This document shows, piece after piece, positions 48,369 through 59,739 of a stretch of DNA of 64,000 nt. The stretch comes from Bubalus kerabau (Eukaryota; Chordata; Mammalia; Artiodactyla; Bovidae). The first letter of the stretch is position 1. The number at the start of each line of letters is the position of its first letter. The stretch is from NCBI RefSeq assembly GCF_029407905.1, contig NC_073634.1, positions 28,781,501-28,845,500 of the forward strand. The letters run 5' to 3'. Both the position numbers and the translations under genes were made by a program. The notes beneath the pieces were generated by a model. That model was given only the letters and a program-made list of their open reading frames with translations. It was not told the origin of the DNA and did no database searches.

Positions 48369-49412
48369 AAGGATGGAAAAGATTACTGTTGTCTCAAAAA
48401 CACAGCAACAAAGACCACCACTGTGCTATTAACAACTTCAACAATTCCCGTTTCCCATTAACATTGTTATTTCACGAAGTAAAAATTGTATTTTTAGCTA
48501 AACTCTAACATGAATTAATGTTCCTATTATAAAATCATTATTTAAAAGGATTTAATAGGTCTTATGTCAATGATTTCTGTAAACTGAATCCACTTACTGT
48601 TAACTTTAAGAAATCATAATTTTTGGCTGATCTTTTTACCTTTTCCTTGACAGTTAGAAAATAAACCAGGAAAAAAAAAATCAGGTTTAATTTAATCAGA
48701 AATATTTAAAACAATAAAAATAACTAAAATGATTTTCAGCCAAAAATAAGAAAAACACTTCTGTGGCTAAATACCATTATTTCTCTAAAAACAAACACCG
48801 AACCTATCTGCATATCTTGGAGTTACTGTGTCTTCTTAGTAAAGAAGATAAAAGAGGATCACAAAGACCCTGATGCTTTCAGAGGCCAGGACAGCAGCTG
48901 TTACTAACAGGACAGGGAGCTCTGGGCTCACAGGAGACCTTGATTTAATATAAAGACTGTCTAGCTTCAGAACAGACTCACGGATCCTCAGCTTTAGATG
49001 GCTTCTCAAAAATGCAAGAGGGATTATTGTTAAAGATTATAAATAATGGCTCATTTCTATGTACAGGAATCAAATCTTCCAGCTAGCTCATGGTTATTCT
49101 TTGAAGGATTGAAAGAATAACTTAAATTTTATTTGGAAATAACCTTAAAATGTGATGGAGGGTACCTATTCCCACTGCATTAAATAGAATATAATAAATG
49201 TAAGCTTTACATGATGAATCAGGATCATTGTTTTATACATTAATTACTATATTATGCTTTAATGCAGTGATTTCTTCAAAGTTACTGAATTCCAATGGGA
49301 TGTTTATACTTACTCTCAACAGCCAGAGAGAGTTTTTTCCTGAGGTCATGCTTCTAAATTTTTCTCTCTTTCCTAGAGACAAGTACTTACTACTACTAAT
49401 TTACCTGTCTTT
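48369..49412. other. Intronic, nothing recognised
   Basis: Intron right of exon 11. AT-rich, with no exon or named repeat. Confidence 0.45.
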
Positions 49413-49424
49413 AACCTTGCCTAC

Positions 49425-49701
49425 CAGAGAAGGCAATGGCACCCCACTCCAGTACCCTTGTCTGGAAAATCCCATGGACGGAGGAGCCTGGTAGGCTGCA
49501 GTCCATGGGGTCGCTAAGAGTCGGACATGACTGAGCGACTTCACTTTCTCTTTTCACTTTCATGCATTGGAGAAGGAAATGGCAACCCACTCCAGTGTTC
49601 TTGCCTGGAGAATCCCGTCTCCAGGATTCATAGACGTGGCTGCCGTCCATGGGGTCGCACAGAGTCGGACACCACTGAAGTGACTTAGCAGCAGCAGCAG
49701 C
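49425..49701 (+). mobile_element. Bov-A2 SINE, variant dimer
   Basis: The perfect 12-bp target duplication aaccttgcctac flanks it (49413-49424 and 49702-49713). The second monomer has a rearranged stretch (cgtctccaggattcatagac) not seen in the other copies. Confidence 0.92.
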
Positions 49702-50081
49702 AACCTTGCCTACATCAATTTGTAATTACTATCTCAACCACCTGAATAAGTAAATTATATAAAACACACAAACATCTACTCCAGGCTGACAACCAAATAA
49801 TAAAAACTTGGTAAAATGAATTAAAACCTAGTAATAAAGGAAAACTCATAATCATAACTGCAATCAATCTTTAGCTTACAGAAATGACTTTAGCCCAAAA
49901 ACCTATTTGGCTGGATATAGAAACATTCATTTCAATACAAAATTTCTATCTTTAATATCCTCCTTTACTATTTATAGACATGGTAATATTAAAATTTGAA
50001 TATGGCCAACATCTCAGGTAGGTACCTCTATTTAAGCAGCTTAACTAGAAATTACTAAAACAAAAAAATTCATTTTCTTAC

Positions 50082-50779
50082 CTGTTTTAGCATCAGCAGA
50101 AGTCTGAAGAATCTTTACCATATAGCTTAAGCTCTCAGGGTTGCAGTTCAGTAATTTTGGCAAGTAATAATCAATCACATAAGATTTCTGATCCAGATGT
50201 CCTTCACACAGTACACAAAGAAGAGGAGAAACCCAAGTCTCGTGCCACTTGTCAATCCAAGTGTTGTCGACAGCCTGGGATTTCAAACGACTCTTATGAT
50301 TTTTAAACATGGTTTCCAAGAGGTCACTTGCATAAGGCACCAGAGACTGGTCCCCCATCACCTCTAAGATTTGTGACGGAATGGTTTTAGCTAATGCCAA
50401 AATATGGTCAATTCCTATGAAGCCTACTAAACAACCAAGGCATGTGTACTTTCCTTTACTATGCCATTCCAATCGCAGAAGACTCTCGGTCAGTTCAAAA
50501 ATGAAACGATCAGCAGACAAATCTGAACCTGACTCTTCTACAGTGAGCTGGTGCATTTGGAGAATATTTCTGAATATGATTTGGGTTTGGTGTCTCAAGG
50601 CATCCAGTGGATGTTCCCAGTGGGTATAGACATAGTCTAAAAGCCTCCTAACCACATCTGCATTCCCATTCAGGTTGTCCTTTAGGCTTGGGGAACTTGA
50701 GTCAAGGACTTGTATAGCTGAATTAGTCCAAGATGCCAAAATCCTAGACAGAAACATTTCCAGGGTTGACTCCTTGATC
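50082..50779 (-). CDS. THADA: THADA coding exon 10 (largest, 698 nt)
   Basis: 698 nt, residues 345-578. It begins IKESTLEMFLSRILASWTNS and carries RLLDYVYTHWEHPLDALRHQ, LRLEWHSKGKYTCLGCLVGF and DQKSYVIDYYLPKLLNCNPE. Acceptor CTTCAG, donor ACAG|GTAAGA. This is the best diagnostic exon in the window. It encodes consecutive amphipathic helices expected of an ARM/HEAT-like solenoid. Ends in phase 1. Confidence 0.98.
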
Positions 50780-50999
50780 CTGAAGAAAAATGAGGCACGT
50801 TAGTATAAACTGACAAATAAAAGGAGTCTAATTTTATAATCATTTAGACCTTAAAAATATAAAGAATGATCATAAAATTATCATTATATTTACAACAAAA
50901 ATACAACACAGCCAAAACAAATCTCAAATCTTTCCATTTTGTAAAAGTTAATCCAAAAAAGCACCCAAGGAAATGTGGTTCATTATTTTAACTGTGGTG

Positions 51000-51220
51000 A
51001 TGGTTTCACAGGTGTTTAAAAATGTACTCAGGGGCCAGGGAGGGGGAATATTAGAGTGAATCAGCTTTCTCTGGGGAGAAATGAAATTATTCTAAAGTTG
51101 ATTATGGTGAGAGTTGTACAACCCTATAAATATACTGAAGAAAAATAACTGTAATTGCACAATTTAAGTAGGTGAATTGTATGGAATGTAAATTATACCT
51201 CAATAAAGCTGTTTAATGAC
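51000..51220 (+). mobile_element. L1M 3' end
   Basis: Text: aaattattctaaagttgatt, ggtgaattgtatggaatgta, then cctcaataaagctgttt. Confidence 0.7.
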
Positions 51221-51289
51221 TTTAAAATGTACATAACTTACATTTAAAAAAAAAACACAAAATACAATCCAATGAAGTCAGAGACCTCA

Positions 51290-51450
51290 TTACAGTTCTG
51301 GCCTGGGTGCTTGTAGGTAATATGCTGTTAGGTAAGCATTTACTTTGCTAAGCTTCATTTTACCCATTCAATAGATTGGGTTTCCTATCCTATCTATCAG
51401 ACATGTGAGGATCACACTGAACTACCTATGTTGATGTTATTCATAAACTC
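51290..51450 (+). mobile_element. MIR SINE fragment
   Basis: MIR-like run: ctaagcttcattttacccat, then catgtgaggatcacactgaa. Diverged. Confidence 0.5.
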
Positions 51451-51744
51451 AAAAGCTTTATCCATACACAAATATTTATGGTTTTTAAAAATGCTTACAT
51501 AGGAGACTGAATGCTAAAATTAATTTGACAAATTGTCACAAGTTAACCTGCACTAAAATTTCTCTCTCTCTGTGCCATCATCCCATCTTCTGTTCTACTT
51601 TCACACTCACTTCATTCTCTACACATATCTCCCTTTTAATTTACGATTACCCTGACCACTTTTCACTGAATTACTAAGCAAGCTAACTTAACTGCCATCT
51701 TATAAATGTCTGACAAGCAAAGCAAAATATGAGACGAAACTCAC

Positions 51745-51965
51745 TGTGAACTCAAGGTGAACAAAACACGCACAGTATTCAGGAGCAGGGCCTCCCCACT
51801 GGGGCCCATCCTCCCCTCCTGCCAGTCCAACATAGTGAGTGTCCCCTGACACAGGAAGAGGAGAGCTGACGGGGGGACATCAGCACAACAAAGGCTCTTG
51901 CAGCAGCTCAAAAGCCACTCGGGGGCACTGGTGGGGTCCACGGAACGGAGAAGCACGCTGCTTAT
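51745..51965 (-). CDS. THADA: THADA coding exon 9
   Basis: 221 nt, residues 272-345, starting ISSVLLRSVDPTSAPEWLLS and including ALLFLCQGTLTMLDWQEG. Acceptor TTTGCAG, donor CA|GTGAGT, splitting the glutamine codon. It is cysteine-rich (SCCKSLCCADV). The open frame extends a little upstream through the intron by chance. Confidence 0.96.
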
Positions 51966-52609
51966 CTGCAAAAATACAACAGAGCTGATACACATAAAGC
52001 CTCTAAAACTTTCCAGAGATACTTCAAAATATAAATGCAAAATGCTCTCTCCCCTGAAACATCCTAGGAAAAACAGCTGAACCTAAACGCAAAAAGCCAC
52101 AAGAGTTAAAATTATTATATCAAAAGGAAAAAAACTGAATCTAAGTATATGAACCCTTTTGCTGGTCTGAATGTACTGGGCGAGCACAACACATTGCCCC
52201 CTGCAGGTGGATAAGCGTACTAACTAATGCTTTTTTTAGAGGTGGTTTGAGAAATTCGAATTTTTAAACTTTATTCTACTTTGTGTGAGCTCATAAAACA
52301 GTACACATCTATTTTGCATCAAGTAATTTTGCTCTTAGTAAAGAACTAAAATAAGTTTCCTCAATAAGAAAAAAATACTGCTAGTACTAAATCCAAGAAT
52401 TATGGCCCAAATTATGAACTTACACTTTCCATATAATCAAATTCACTGAACAACTAACTGATTCTAGTGCAATATCTGGGTTAGTCTTAAGGAAAATAAC
52501 ATATTTACCAAAAAGTTATTACCAAATATACCTATACATCAATCTCTGCATAATTTTTTTTTTCAGTTCCACCAGTTTATTGCTACCAACCCATGTTCCT
52601 CCACCCTCC

Positions 52610-52722
52610 TCATGCATGAGTACTCAGTCATGTAACCCCATGGACTGCAGCCCACCAGGCTCCTCTGTCCATGGACTTTTTCAGGCAAGAATACTGGAGT
52701 GGGTTGCCATTTCCTTCTCCAT
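52610..52722 (-). mobile_element. Bov-A / Bov-tA fragment
   Basis: A single antisense Bov-A unit: ccccatggactgcagcccac through gccatttccttctcc. Confidence 0.85.
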
Positions 52723-52904
52723 CTGTATAAGTTTAATGTTATAAATATCTTTTATGATACTGAAAGATGGAACTGAAAACAATGCTAGAAAAAAACAAGG
52801 ATATACACCCAAAAATGTTGACAATGATTATCTTCATGAGATGGATTTACATGTGACTATTATTGCCTTCTTTCTGCTTTATCCAAATTTTTGAAACTGT
52901 CACT

Positions 52905-53135
52905 TATTTTCTTTATTATTTATGTGGCTGTGTTGGGTCTTAGTTGCACCATGTAGGATCTTTTGCTGAGGCTCATGGGCTCTCTAGTTATGGCATGGAG
53001 GCTCAGTAGTTGCAGTGTGTGGGCTTGGCTGCTCCTTGGCATGTGGGATCTTTAGTTCCCCAATCAGGGATTGAACCTATGTCCCCTGTATTGCAAAGTG
53101 GACTCTGAACCACTGGACTGCCAGGGAAGTCCCAA
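52905..53135 (-). mobile_element. CHR-type tRNA SINE
   Basis: Antisense: ggctgtgttgggtcttagtt, then ccaatcagggattgaaccta and ccactggactgccagggaag. It ends about 135 bp from the exon 8 donor. Confidence 0.8.
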
Positions 53136-53271
53136 GACTGTCACTCATTATAAGAGAAAAGGGTAATCAGAAAGACTATGAAAAAAAATGTTTTAATTCA
53201 CTCTTTATAACTATTTTTAAAACATGTTTAACTATCAACAAAGTACAATCCTAAAAAGGACATGTACTTAC

Positions 53272-53366
53272 CAAATCAGGAATCTTTTCAGGTGGATGAA
53301 ACATAGCCTTAATAAAAAGAATAACAGCTAATCCAGATGTACTCTGAATTGTCTGTAAGAGACCAT
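53272..53366 (-). CDS. THADA: THADA coding exon 8
   Basis: 95 nt, residues 240-271, reading GLLQTIQSTSGLAVILFIKA and then MFHPPEKIPDL. Acceptor AAATAG, donor TTG|GTAAGT, ending in phase 0. Confidence 0.95.
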
Positions 53367-53404
53367 CTATTTGCAAAAAAGCAGAAAGCATGTATTAAAT
53401 GATG

Positions 53405-53645
53405 ATAGACACTGTGGTATAATAGAAAGAGCACATGCTGTGGGGCCAGAGAGTACTGGGTGAATTTCTAGCTTGACCACTTACTAGGTGATTAAGACTA
53501 GATTAAGTTATTTCACTTCCCAGGGATTCAGTTTTCTCTTCTGTAAATTGAGGAAAAAATAACTCTATCTGACACAATTGTTGTAAGGTTGAAATAGATA
53601 ATGAACATAAAGGCTTCTATGCTCAGCACACAAATACTCAATCCA
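53405..53645 (+). mobile_element. MIR SINE
   Basis: Well-preserved sense MIR: tggtataatagaaagagcac, ttgaccacttactaggtgat, then tcttctgtaaattgaggaaa. Confidence 0.75.
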
Positions 53646-54419
53646 AACATCCATTGTCTCTTCCTCTCCATCTACTGCCTCCCAGCACATGCCTCAGCAG
53701 TACCTCCTGGCCCCTCTCTTCTACTGCTGTGTATGCATCTCAACTCCCATGTACATTACTTTTTCTGAAAGTGATCTCAGGGCTTGTGTAAAGAGCCTAC
53801 ATCAGTACTAATTACAAACTCTGCTCTCACTGGCACTGTACCCAATGTAACCAAACAGTGCTGGTGTACTTCTTTTCATTATCTATTAGCCTCTGGTTTG
53901 TAAGAAAGTATACAAAATAATATAGTGGATTATTCAACATGGGGTAAGAATTACGAATAGCTACTATAAACGATCTTCCAAAAATTTATTCTGCCCTTCA
54001 TCCCACAGTTGTTAACTATGACTTTGATTGGGACATCCATGTGCCCAGGCAAAGACAGGCTACCTGTTTCCTCAATCTTCCTTACAACTGAAGGTACCAG
54101 AGGACAATTTAGGCCAATGGAATATAAGTAGAAATCTTTCGGCTATTTTTTTTCTTTCAGATTAAAGGTAAAGATGTAACTGGTCCTCTTTCCTACCCTG
54201 AATACAGACAAGAGGTCTGGAGGCAGAGTAGTCATACAGTAACCATGAAACAGCAAACACGTGCACGAAAGCAACATACTGAAGACGGCAAAGCAGAAAG
54301 GCAGAAATGCTTCATCCATTTAAAAAAATGTGATATGTCCTTTAATCTACAGGTGCCCCCTTCGCCTTTTTCTTCTTGTTATAATTTCTACTGAAGAACT
54401 CTGGCCTCTTAACCTGTAC

Positions 54420-54707
54420 TGCTGGCTGCTGCTGCTGCTGCTTCTAAGTCGCTTCAGTCGTGTCCGACTCTGTGCGACCCCAGAGATGGCAGCCCACCAG
54501 GCTCTTCTGTCCCTGGGATTCTCCAGGCAAGAACACTGGAGTGGGTTGCCATTTCCTTCTCCAATGCATGAGAGTGAAAAGTGAAAGTGAAGTCGCTCAG
54601 TCATGTCTGACTCTTCACGATCCCATGGACTGCAGCCCACCAGGCTCCTCCGTCCATGGGATTTTCCAGGCAAGAGTACTAGAGTGGGTTGCCATTGCCT
54701 TCTCCGT
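54420..54707 (-). mobile_element. Bov-A2 SINE, full-length dimer
   Basis: Starts with CTG repeats. The perfect 11-bp target duplication ttaacctgtac flanks it (54409-54419 and 54708-54718). Confidence 0.94.
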
Positions 54708-54718
54708 TTAACCTGTAC

Positions 54719-55547
54719 AGTTTTCCACAATCTGGATGTTTATTTACCCCTAGCACAATTCAACACATTCTTCTGTCCTCTGTAATTCCTGCAAACTGGC
54801 AGGTGACTGAGAGATGGAACAATCTCAAGTTCAATCCCTTTGGGAAAAACTGCAAGTGATAAAATCAAGACCACAAAGCAATAGGCACGTGTTATCTGGT
54901 TGTCTCTTTCTGTAATGTTAACAGCCGTTGATGCTTAATGCCCATCTCAACTCACTGGGAGTTACAGAAGGGTGATATTCTAATTCTATCATTTCAGCTT
55001 CTTGGTTGAAATACTTTAAAAAAAAAAAAAAGACATTTTCTCTCATTAATCACTTGGTTTCCTGGTGGTACAGATCATATGGACAGAATCAACATGAGAC
55101 AGAAGGAGGAAGAATGACCCCACAGTGACCACGGGCATGATTTGAAGGAAGCACCTGCTGCTAAGGAAAAATGTATGGGTTACACTAAACTTTCCAGATC
55201 TTACCTTCAAATTTGGAAATTTCTCAAGAATTTTCTTTCACTTTTTAAAGCCTGTGGCTTTTCAACACTAAGGTTGTTACGTTTTCTGCTTTGTATGCAA
55301 TACACACACACACATACACAGACACACACACATTTAGAAAAGTCCTGAAGTGTTATCCCGATAAGTTGAACTGGTATCTTTGAAAGAAAAAGTATTAAAA
55401 CCTTATAATCCAGGATCTTTCCGCACTTTGAGGGGCTGAGGGAAAGGAAGTTCTATTATCACAGCTAAGTATTGAATATCTCATACTATTAGAAGTGAAA
55501 ACAGATTAACACTCAATTATAATCATCACTGTATGTTTCATACTTAC
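54719..55547. other. Intronic, mostly unassigned
   Basis: Holds a CA-rich microsatellite at about 55302-55331. No exon or named transposon otherwise. Confidence 0.45.
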
Positions 55548-55729
55548 CATCACTTAAAAAGTTGGTAAACATACTCAGCAGTCCACACATACTTTGCCAG
55601 GTAGGAGAATTCTTCAAATGAAGTCTCTGGAAACCCTGTACTTTCTGTACTAACATCACCGAAACTCTAATGCTCACCAACAAGTCATTCATCAACTGCG
55701 TTTGAACAATATGATTTCCAGCCAATTTT
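55548..55729 (-). CDS. THADA: THADA coding exon 7
   Basis: 182 nt, residues 179-240, including LAGNHIVQTQLMNDLLVSIR and MCGLLSMFTNFLSDG. Acceptor TTGTAG, donor G|GTAAGT. The stretch FQRLHLKNSPTWQS is less conserved than its surroundings and appears two residues shorter than the human version I recall. Confidence 0.95.
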
Positions 55730-56079
55730 CTACAACAAAAAAAAGACATTATTACAAAAGAAAAGTCAAAATGTCACCTCTTTTCTCATCAAAATAATTC
55801 CTCATCAAACAGCCAAAATCAATTTTAGATTATAATCAACATCTATGCCTCTTTTTTCCATTCCCAGAAATATTCAATTATGTAGACATTTATTGCAAAC
55901 TTTTGACACTCTTTTAACTTAGCTCAAAACTTTCCCTTTTTCTCTTCTAATGGCTAACTTCATTTCTTGTTTTTAAGAGTAAAAATAACAAATCAAGAAT
56001 AAATGACACAATTTTAAAATCTGAACACTCCCTAACTTTACAATTTCCTTGACCTAACTTCCAAAATGCTCTTAGATTT

Positions 56080-56630
56080 TCTATTTCACTTTTTTCATGC
56101 TTCTGAGACAACATGGCTAATTCATCCTCTTCTCCCTGATGTCCTTACATTAGATTTCACCACAACTCAGTCCTTACCTCTTCTGTCTATCTAACTCACT
56201 CCCTTGATGCTGAGTTCATTTAGCTCATAAGCTTTAAATTATAATCTATATGCTGACAATTCCCCAGTTTTCATCTCCAGCCCAGACCTCTCTTCCTAAT
56301 TCCAGACTTGTATGTACAACTTTGTATTCAATATCTTCACCTGGATGTCTGACACACTTATCTGCAACTCCATACTCGCTCCACCTGCTAGAATCTCTAT
56401 CCTACAGAAAATGCAATTATCCTTGATTCCTTTCCCACTCATCCTATCTGTAAGAAAATCCTGTGGTTCTACCTTCAAAACATATCCATTATCAGACCAC
56501 CTCCACTGCTACTCCCAGGCACTCTCATCTCTCCCTCACTGTTACTGCCAGAGTCTGAACTAGTCTCCCAGCTTCTATGCCTGCCACTCGCAGTCTGTTC
56601 TCAACATAGCAGAATGCAAGAGTGATATAA
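56080..56630 (+). mobile_element. L2 LINE fragment
   Basis: Typical L2 body text: cacctggatgtctgacacac, tatccttgattcctttccca, then gtctgttctcaacatagcag. Confidence 0.65.
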
Positions 56631-56649
56631 AAAGAAAAATCAGGGGAAA

Positions 56650-57065
56650 CGGTTTGGGGGTTCCTCAAATAGTTACACATAGAATATTTATATGATCCAG
56701 CAATTCTACTCCTAAGTATACACCAAGAGCACTGAAAGTAGAGACTCAAACTGTTATTTATATATCAATGTTTACAACAGCATTATTCACATTAGCCAAA
56801 AGATAGAAACAACCCAAATGTTTATCAACAAGCAAGTGCAAAAACAAAATATGGTCTATGCATACAATGGAATATGATTTCACCATAAAAAGGAGTGAAA
56901 TTCTGAAACAAATTACAACAAAGATTAACCTTTAAAACATTATAAGTAAGTCAGACAAAAAAGACAAATACTGTATCCTACTTATTTGAGGTACCCAGAA
57001 TTCAAAGAGACAGAAAGTAGAATAGAGGCTACCAGGGGTTTGGGGAAGAGATAAAAAGACAGTGA
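56650..57065 (+). mobile_element. L1M 3' region, sense
   Basis: Text: atgatccagcaattctactc, catacaatggaatatgattt, then agaggctaccaggggtttgg. Confidence 0.75.
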
Positions 57066-58025
57066 ATTTTCTTTTGGATACATTGAATCTGAGGCACCTG
57101 TAAAACATGCAAGTTGAGATGTCCAGAAGACAACCACTAAAGTAGTCTACCACTTCGAGAAGAGATCTAACTTGGAGTGATAAATCTGGGCATCCTAAAT
57201 ATAGCAATGTAGGTGACACCAAAGAAGTGGACAATACTAAGCAGTCAAAACAAACAGAATGGAAAGACAGAACCCACACCGAAGAGATGAGCAGAGAAAG
57301 AGAAGCCTAAAGGGGACAAGAAGGAGCTCCAGGTAAGGCAAAAGAGATCTTGGGTTAAACATGGCACACAGGTGTTACTTTTACTATCCCCTCAGAGGCT
57401 CCCTAAACCACAGCCAAGGGATTTACAACATTAAAAGACATAAATACACAAGGGCAACAAACAGACAAGACAATACTAAAATTTAAGTAGCAGATGGATG
57501 AGTGATAACTGACTTAACAGGATCAAGAATGATTCTGAATCCTAAGTCAGAGAACACACCCAGAGCAACCTGATTTGCAGCCCCTAAAGGCTAAAAAATT
57601 GTTGCCACCAGGTGCTCCTTGACATGAAGGAAAATGTAGGGATGAAAACAGGAAGAGTGGTTACAAGTCTGCCGAAGAAGAATGCCAGCTCTGGGCCATC
57701 CCTCCCAGCTAGCAAACATTCCTTGGTTTTACCTCTAGGGACGATAAAACAGCAAGTGACTGGACAGGAAGAGAACACACAAAGTTAAGGCAACGATACC
57801 ATATTGCAAGCAGGAGAATTAGGAAAATATCTGCACAATAAATGCTAAATGTCAAGATCTCAGCTTTATTCCCTCACTCAGCAACCAGAATATTAAGTCA
57901 ATGGTTTGAAAGGTTCTTCCTTGGCAAATCCACTACCCATGCAAAAAGACCTAAAGATACTGACATCAAGGGTTCCCCAAAGAAACAGTCCAGCTAGACC
58001 AGACTTCAATAAAGCCTACAATCAA
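57066..58025. other. Intronic, mostly unassigned
   Basis: Purine-rich old sequence with no exon. I cannot name a repeat. Confidence 0.4.
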
Positions 58026-58036
58026 CCCCATCCATA

Positions 58037-58248
58037 CCTGTGTGTGTGCTTAGTCATTCAGTCATGTCCAACTCTTTGCAACCCCATGGATTGCAGCCCA
58101 CCAGGTTCCTCTGTCCATGGGGTTCTCCAAGAAAGAATACTGGAGTGGGTTGCCATGCCCTCCTCCAGGGTATTTTCCCAACCCAGGGATCAAACCCAGA
58201 TCTCCTGCACTGCAGGTGGATTCTTTACTGTCTGAGCCCCAGGGAAGC
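58037..58248 (-). mobile_element. Bov-tA SINE with target duplication
   Basis: Antisense full copy. The perfect 11-bp duplication ccccatccata flanks it (58026-58036 and 58249-58259). Confidence 0.93.
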
Positions 58249-58686
58249 CCCCATCCATATGTAGAGATTCAAGTAAGTCTCAGTGCCCCAGTCTTAAATG
58301 GGTACTCAGACAAGGATTACCAGACTTCCAAGGAAAGCTTCTGGCAACAAACATAATGACCAAAAGCAGCAAACAAAAAGGCAGCTTGAAAGAAACTGAG
58401 ACCTATGTAAAGATATGAAAACTTTAAAAAAGAAAACTCTATTAATATTCTCAGAGAGATAACAGAGCATATGTCATCTATGAAATAACAACAGGATGCT
58501 ATGAAAAAGAAACAGTAAAGAAAAGAACTCTTCCCTTTCTCATTTATTCTCATAACTTATTTGATTTTTTTTAATTAAATATCAAATCTCAAAAAATAAA
58601 TTTAAATAATTACATCTAATATTAATGGAGAGGGATGGAAAGAAGTACACCCTGGACCCTTCTTAAAAATTTCCTTGTACAAAGAC

Positions 58687-58914
58687 AAGGCGTGTGTGCA
58701 TGCTAAGTCGCATCAGTCATGTCTGACTCTTTGTGACCCCATGGACTATAGCCCACCAGGGTCCTCTGTCCATGGAATTCTCCAGGCAAGATTACTGGAG
58801 TGGGTTGCCACGCCCTCCTTCGGGGGGGTTTCCCGACCCAAGGATAGAACCCGTGTCTCCTGCGGCTCCCACACTGCAAGCAGACTCTTTACCACTCAGC
58901 CACCAGGGAAGCCC
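58687..58914 (-). mobile_element. Bov-tA SINE
   Basis: Antisense full copy. It ends about 70 bp from the exon 6 GC donor. Flanks acaaagacaa and acaaagataa are an imperfect target duplication. Confidence 0.88.
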
Positions 58915-58983
58915 GCACAAAGATAAAGTACCACTGCAAATGTGCATACCACATGCACAGGCATGAAGACATGTAACACTTGC

Positions 58984-59032
58984 CTGTTTTCTTCTGAGAT
59001 TTCAATTAAACTCTTCTGCAGGAAATGAAGCA
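58984..59032 (-). CDS. THADA: THADA coding exon 6 (GC donor)
   Basis: 49 nt reading (V)LHFLQKSLIEISEENR. Acceptor TTTCAG. The exon ends AACAG and the intron starts GCAAGT, so the donor is GC, not GT (58983-58982). The rest of the donor matches the strong AG|GCAAGT consensus expected of GC-AG introns. Using it keeps the frame into exon 7; no GT nearby would do so. Confidence 0.9.
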
Positions 59033-59279
59033 CTGAAACAAAAAGGGCATAAGAAAAAATCAGAGTTTAAAACTGTGGACTCTGACTTCAGCACAAGAAA
59101 ATATTTAAAATCACTGCTACCTAAAACGATATCATAAAAGTAGAAATTTAAAAGGAAGGAGCATAATATACCTTCATCATCTGTAGTAATCCACCCACCG
59201 CCAAGAAACTTAAAAGAATCAGTTACAAAACAACTTATACAAGCAGTCACCTCTCAGAATAAAATAAAATAGAACTTAC

Positions 59280-59312
59280 CATTTTCAAGAAGATTATTAA
59301 CACTTGATCTAC
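59280..59312 (-). CDS. THADA: THADA coding exon 5 (33-nt microexon)
   Basis: Only 33 nt, reading (G)RSSVNNLLEN. Acceptor CCACAG at 59314-59313, donor G|GTAAGT. It completes a split glycine codon and leaves phase 1, and its length is a multiple of three, so skipping it would keep the frame. The intron to exon 4 is just 117 bp. Confidence 0.9.
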
Positions 59313-59429
59313 CTGTGGGGAAAAAATTAACACTGGTAAGGAGTTTCAGAACTAAAATTAACACCATTCAAAACACTGATGGAATGACAGATGTTAGCCA
59401 GAAAAAGTACCAGAAAAAAGCTAGCTTAC

Positions 59430-59581
59430 CCAAGTCGAAGTTTTCCATACAGCAAGATATATTGTCAATAACTTTTCTGTAAGAGTACAGATCAGTACTC
59501 GTATTCAACTCTTCCTGAAGACGAGAAGTAAAACTTTGTGTAGCCTCAATTAGAAAAAATTCAGGTAGGCCATTTAGTGAG
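59430..59581 (-). CDS. THADA: THADA coding exon 4
   Basis: 152 nt, residues 101-152, containing FTSRLQEELNTSTDLYSYRK and ISCCMENFDL. Acceptor TTCTAG, donor G|GTAAGC. Compared with the human protein as I recall it, there is one extra residue in the LNTSTDLYS stretch. Confidence 0.95.
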
Positions 59582-59739
59582 CTAGAAAAAGAACCAAATA
59601 TTAAAAATTTGACCACCTTAGAGTATGTTCAAGGAAATGTTGGGGGGGAAGAGAATATTACAAATGAAGAAATACTGAACTATACCTTCAAAATACAGTC
59701 AGAGAATAACTTCACCATCATTGGAACTACCCAATGATA

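Noticed and set aside
50381..50629. Plus-strand open frame opposite exon 10
   Set aside because: Shadow of THADA exon 10 in the antisense direction.
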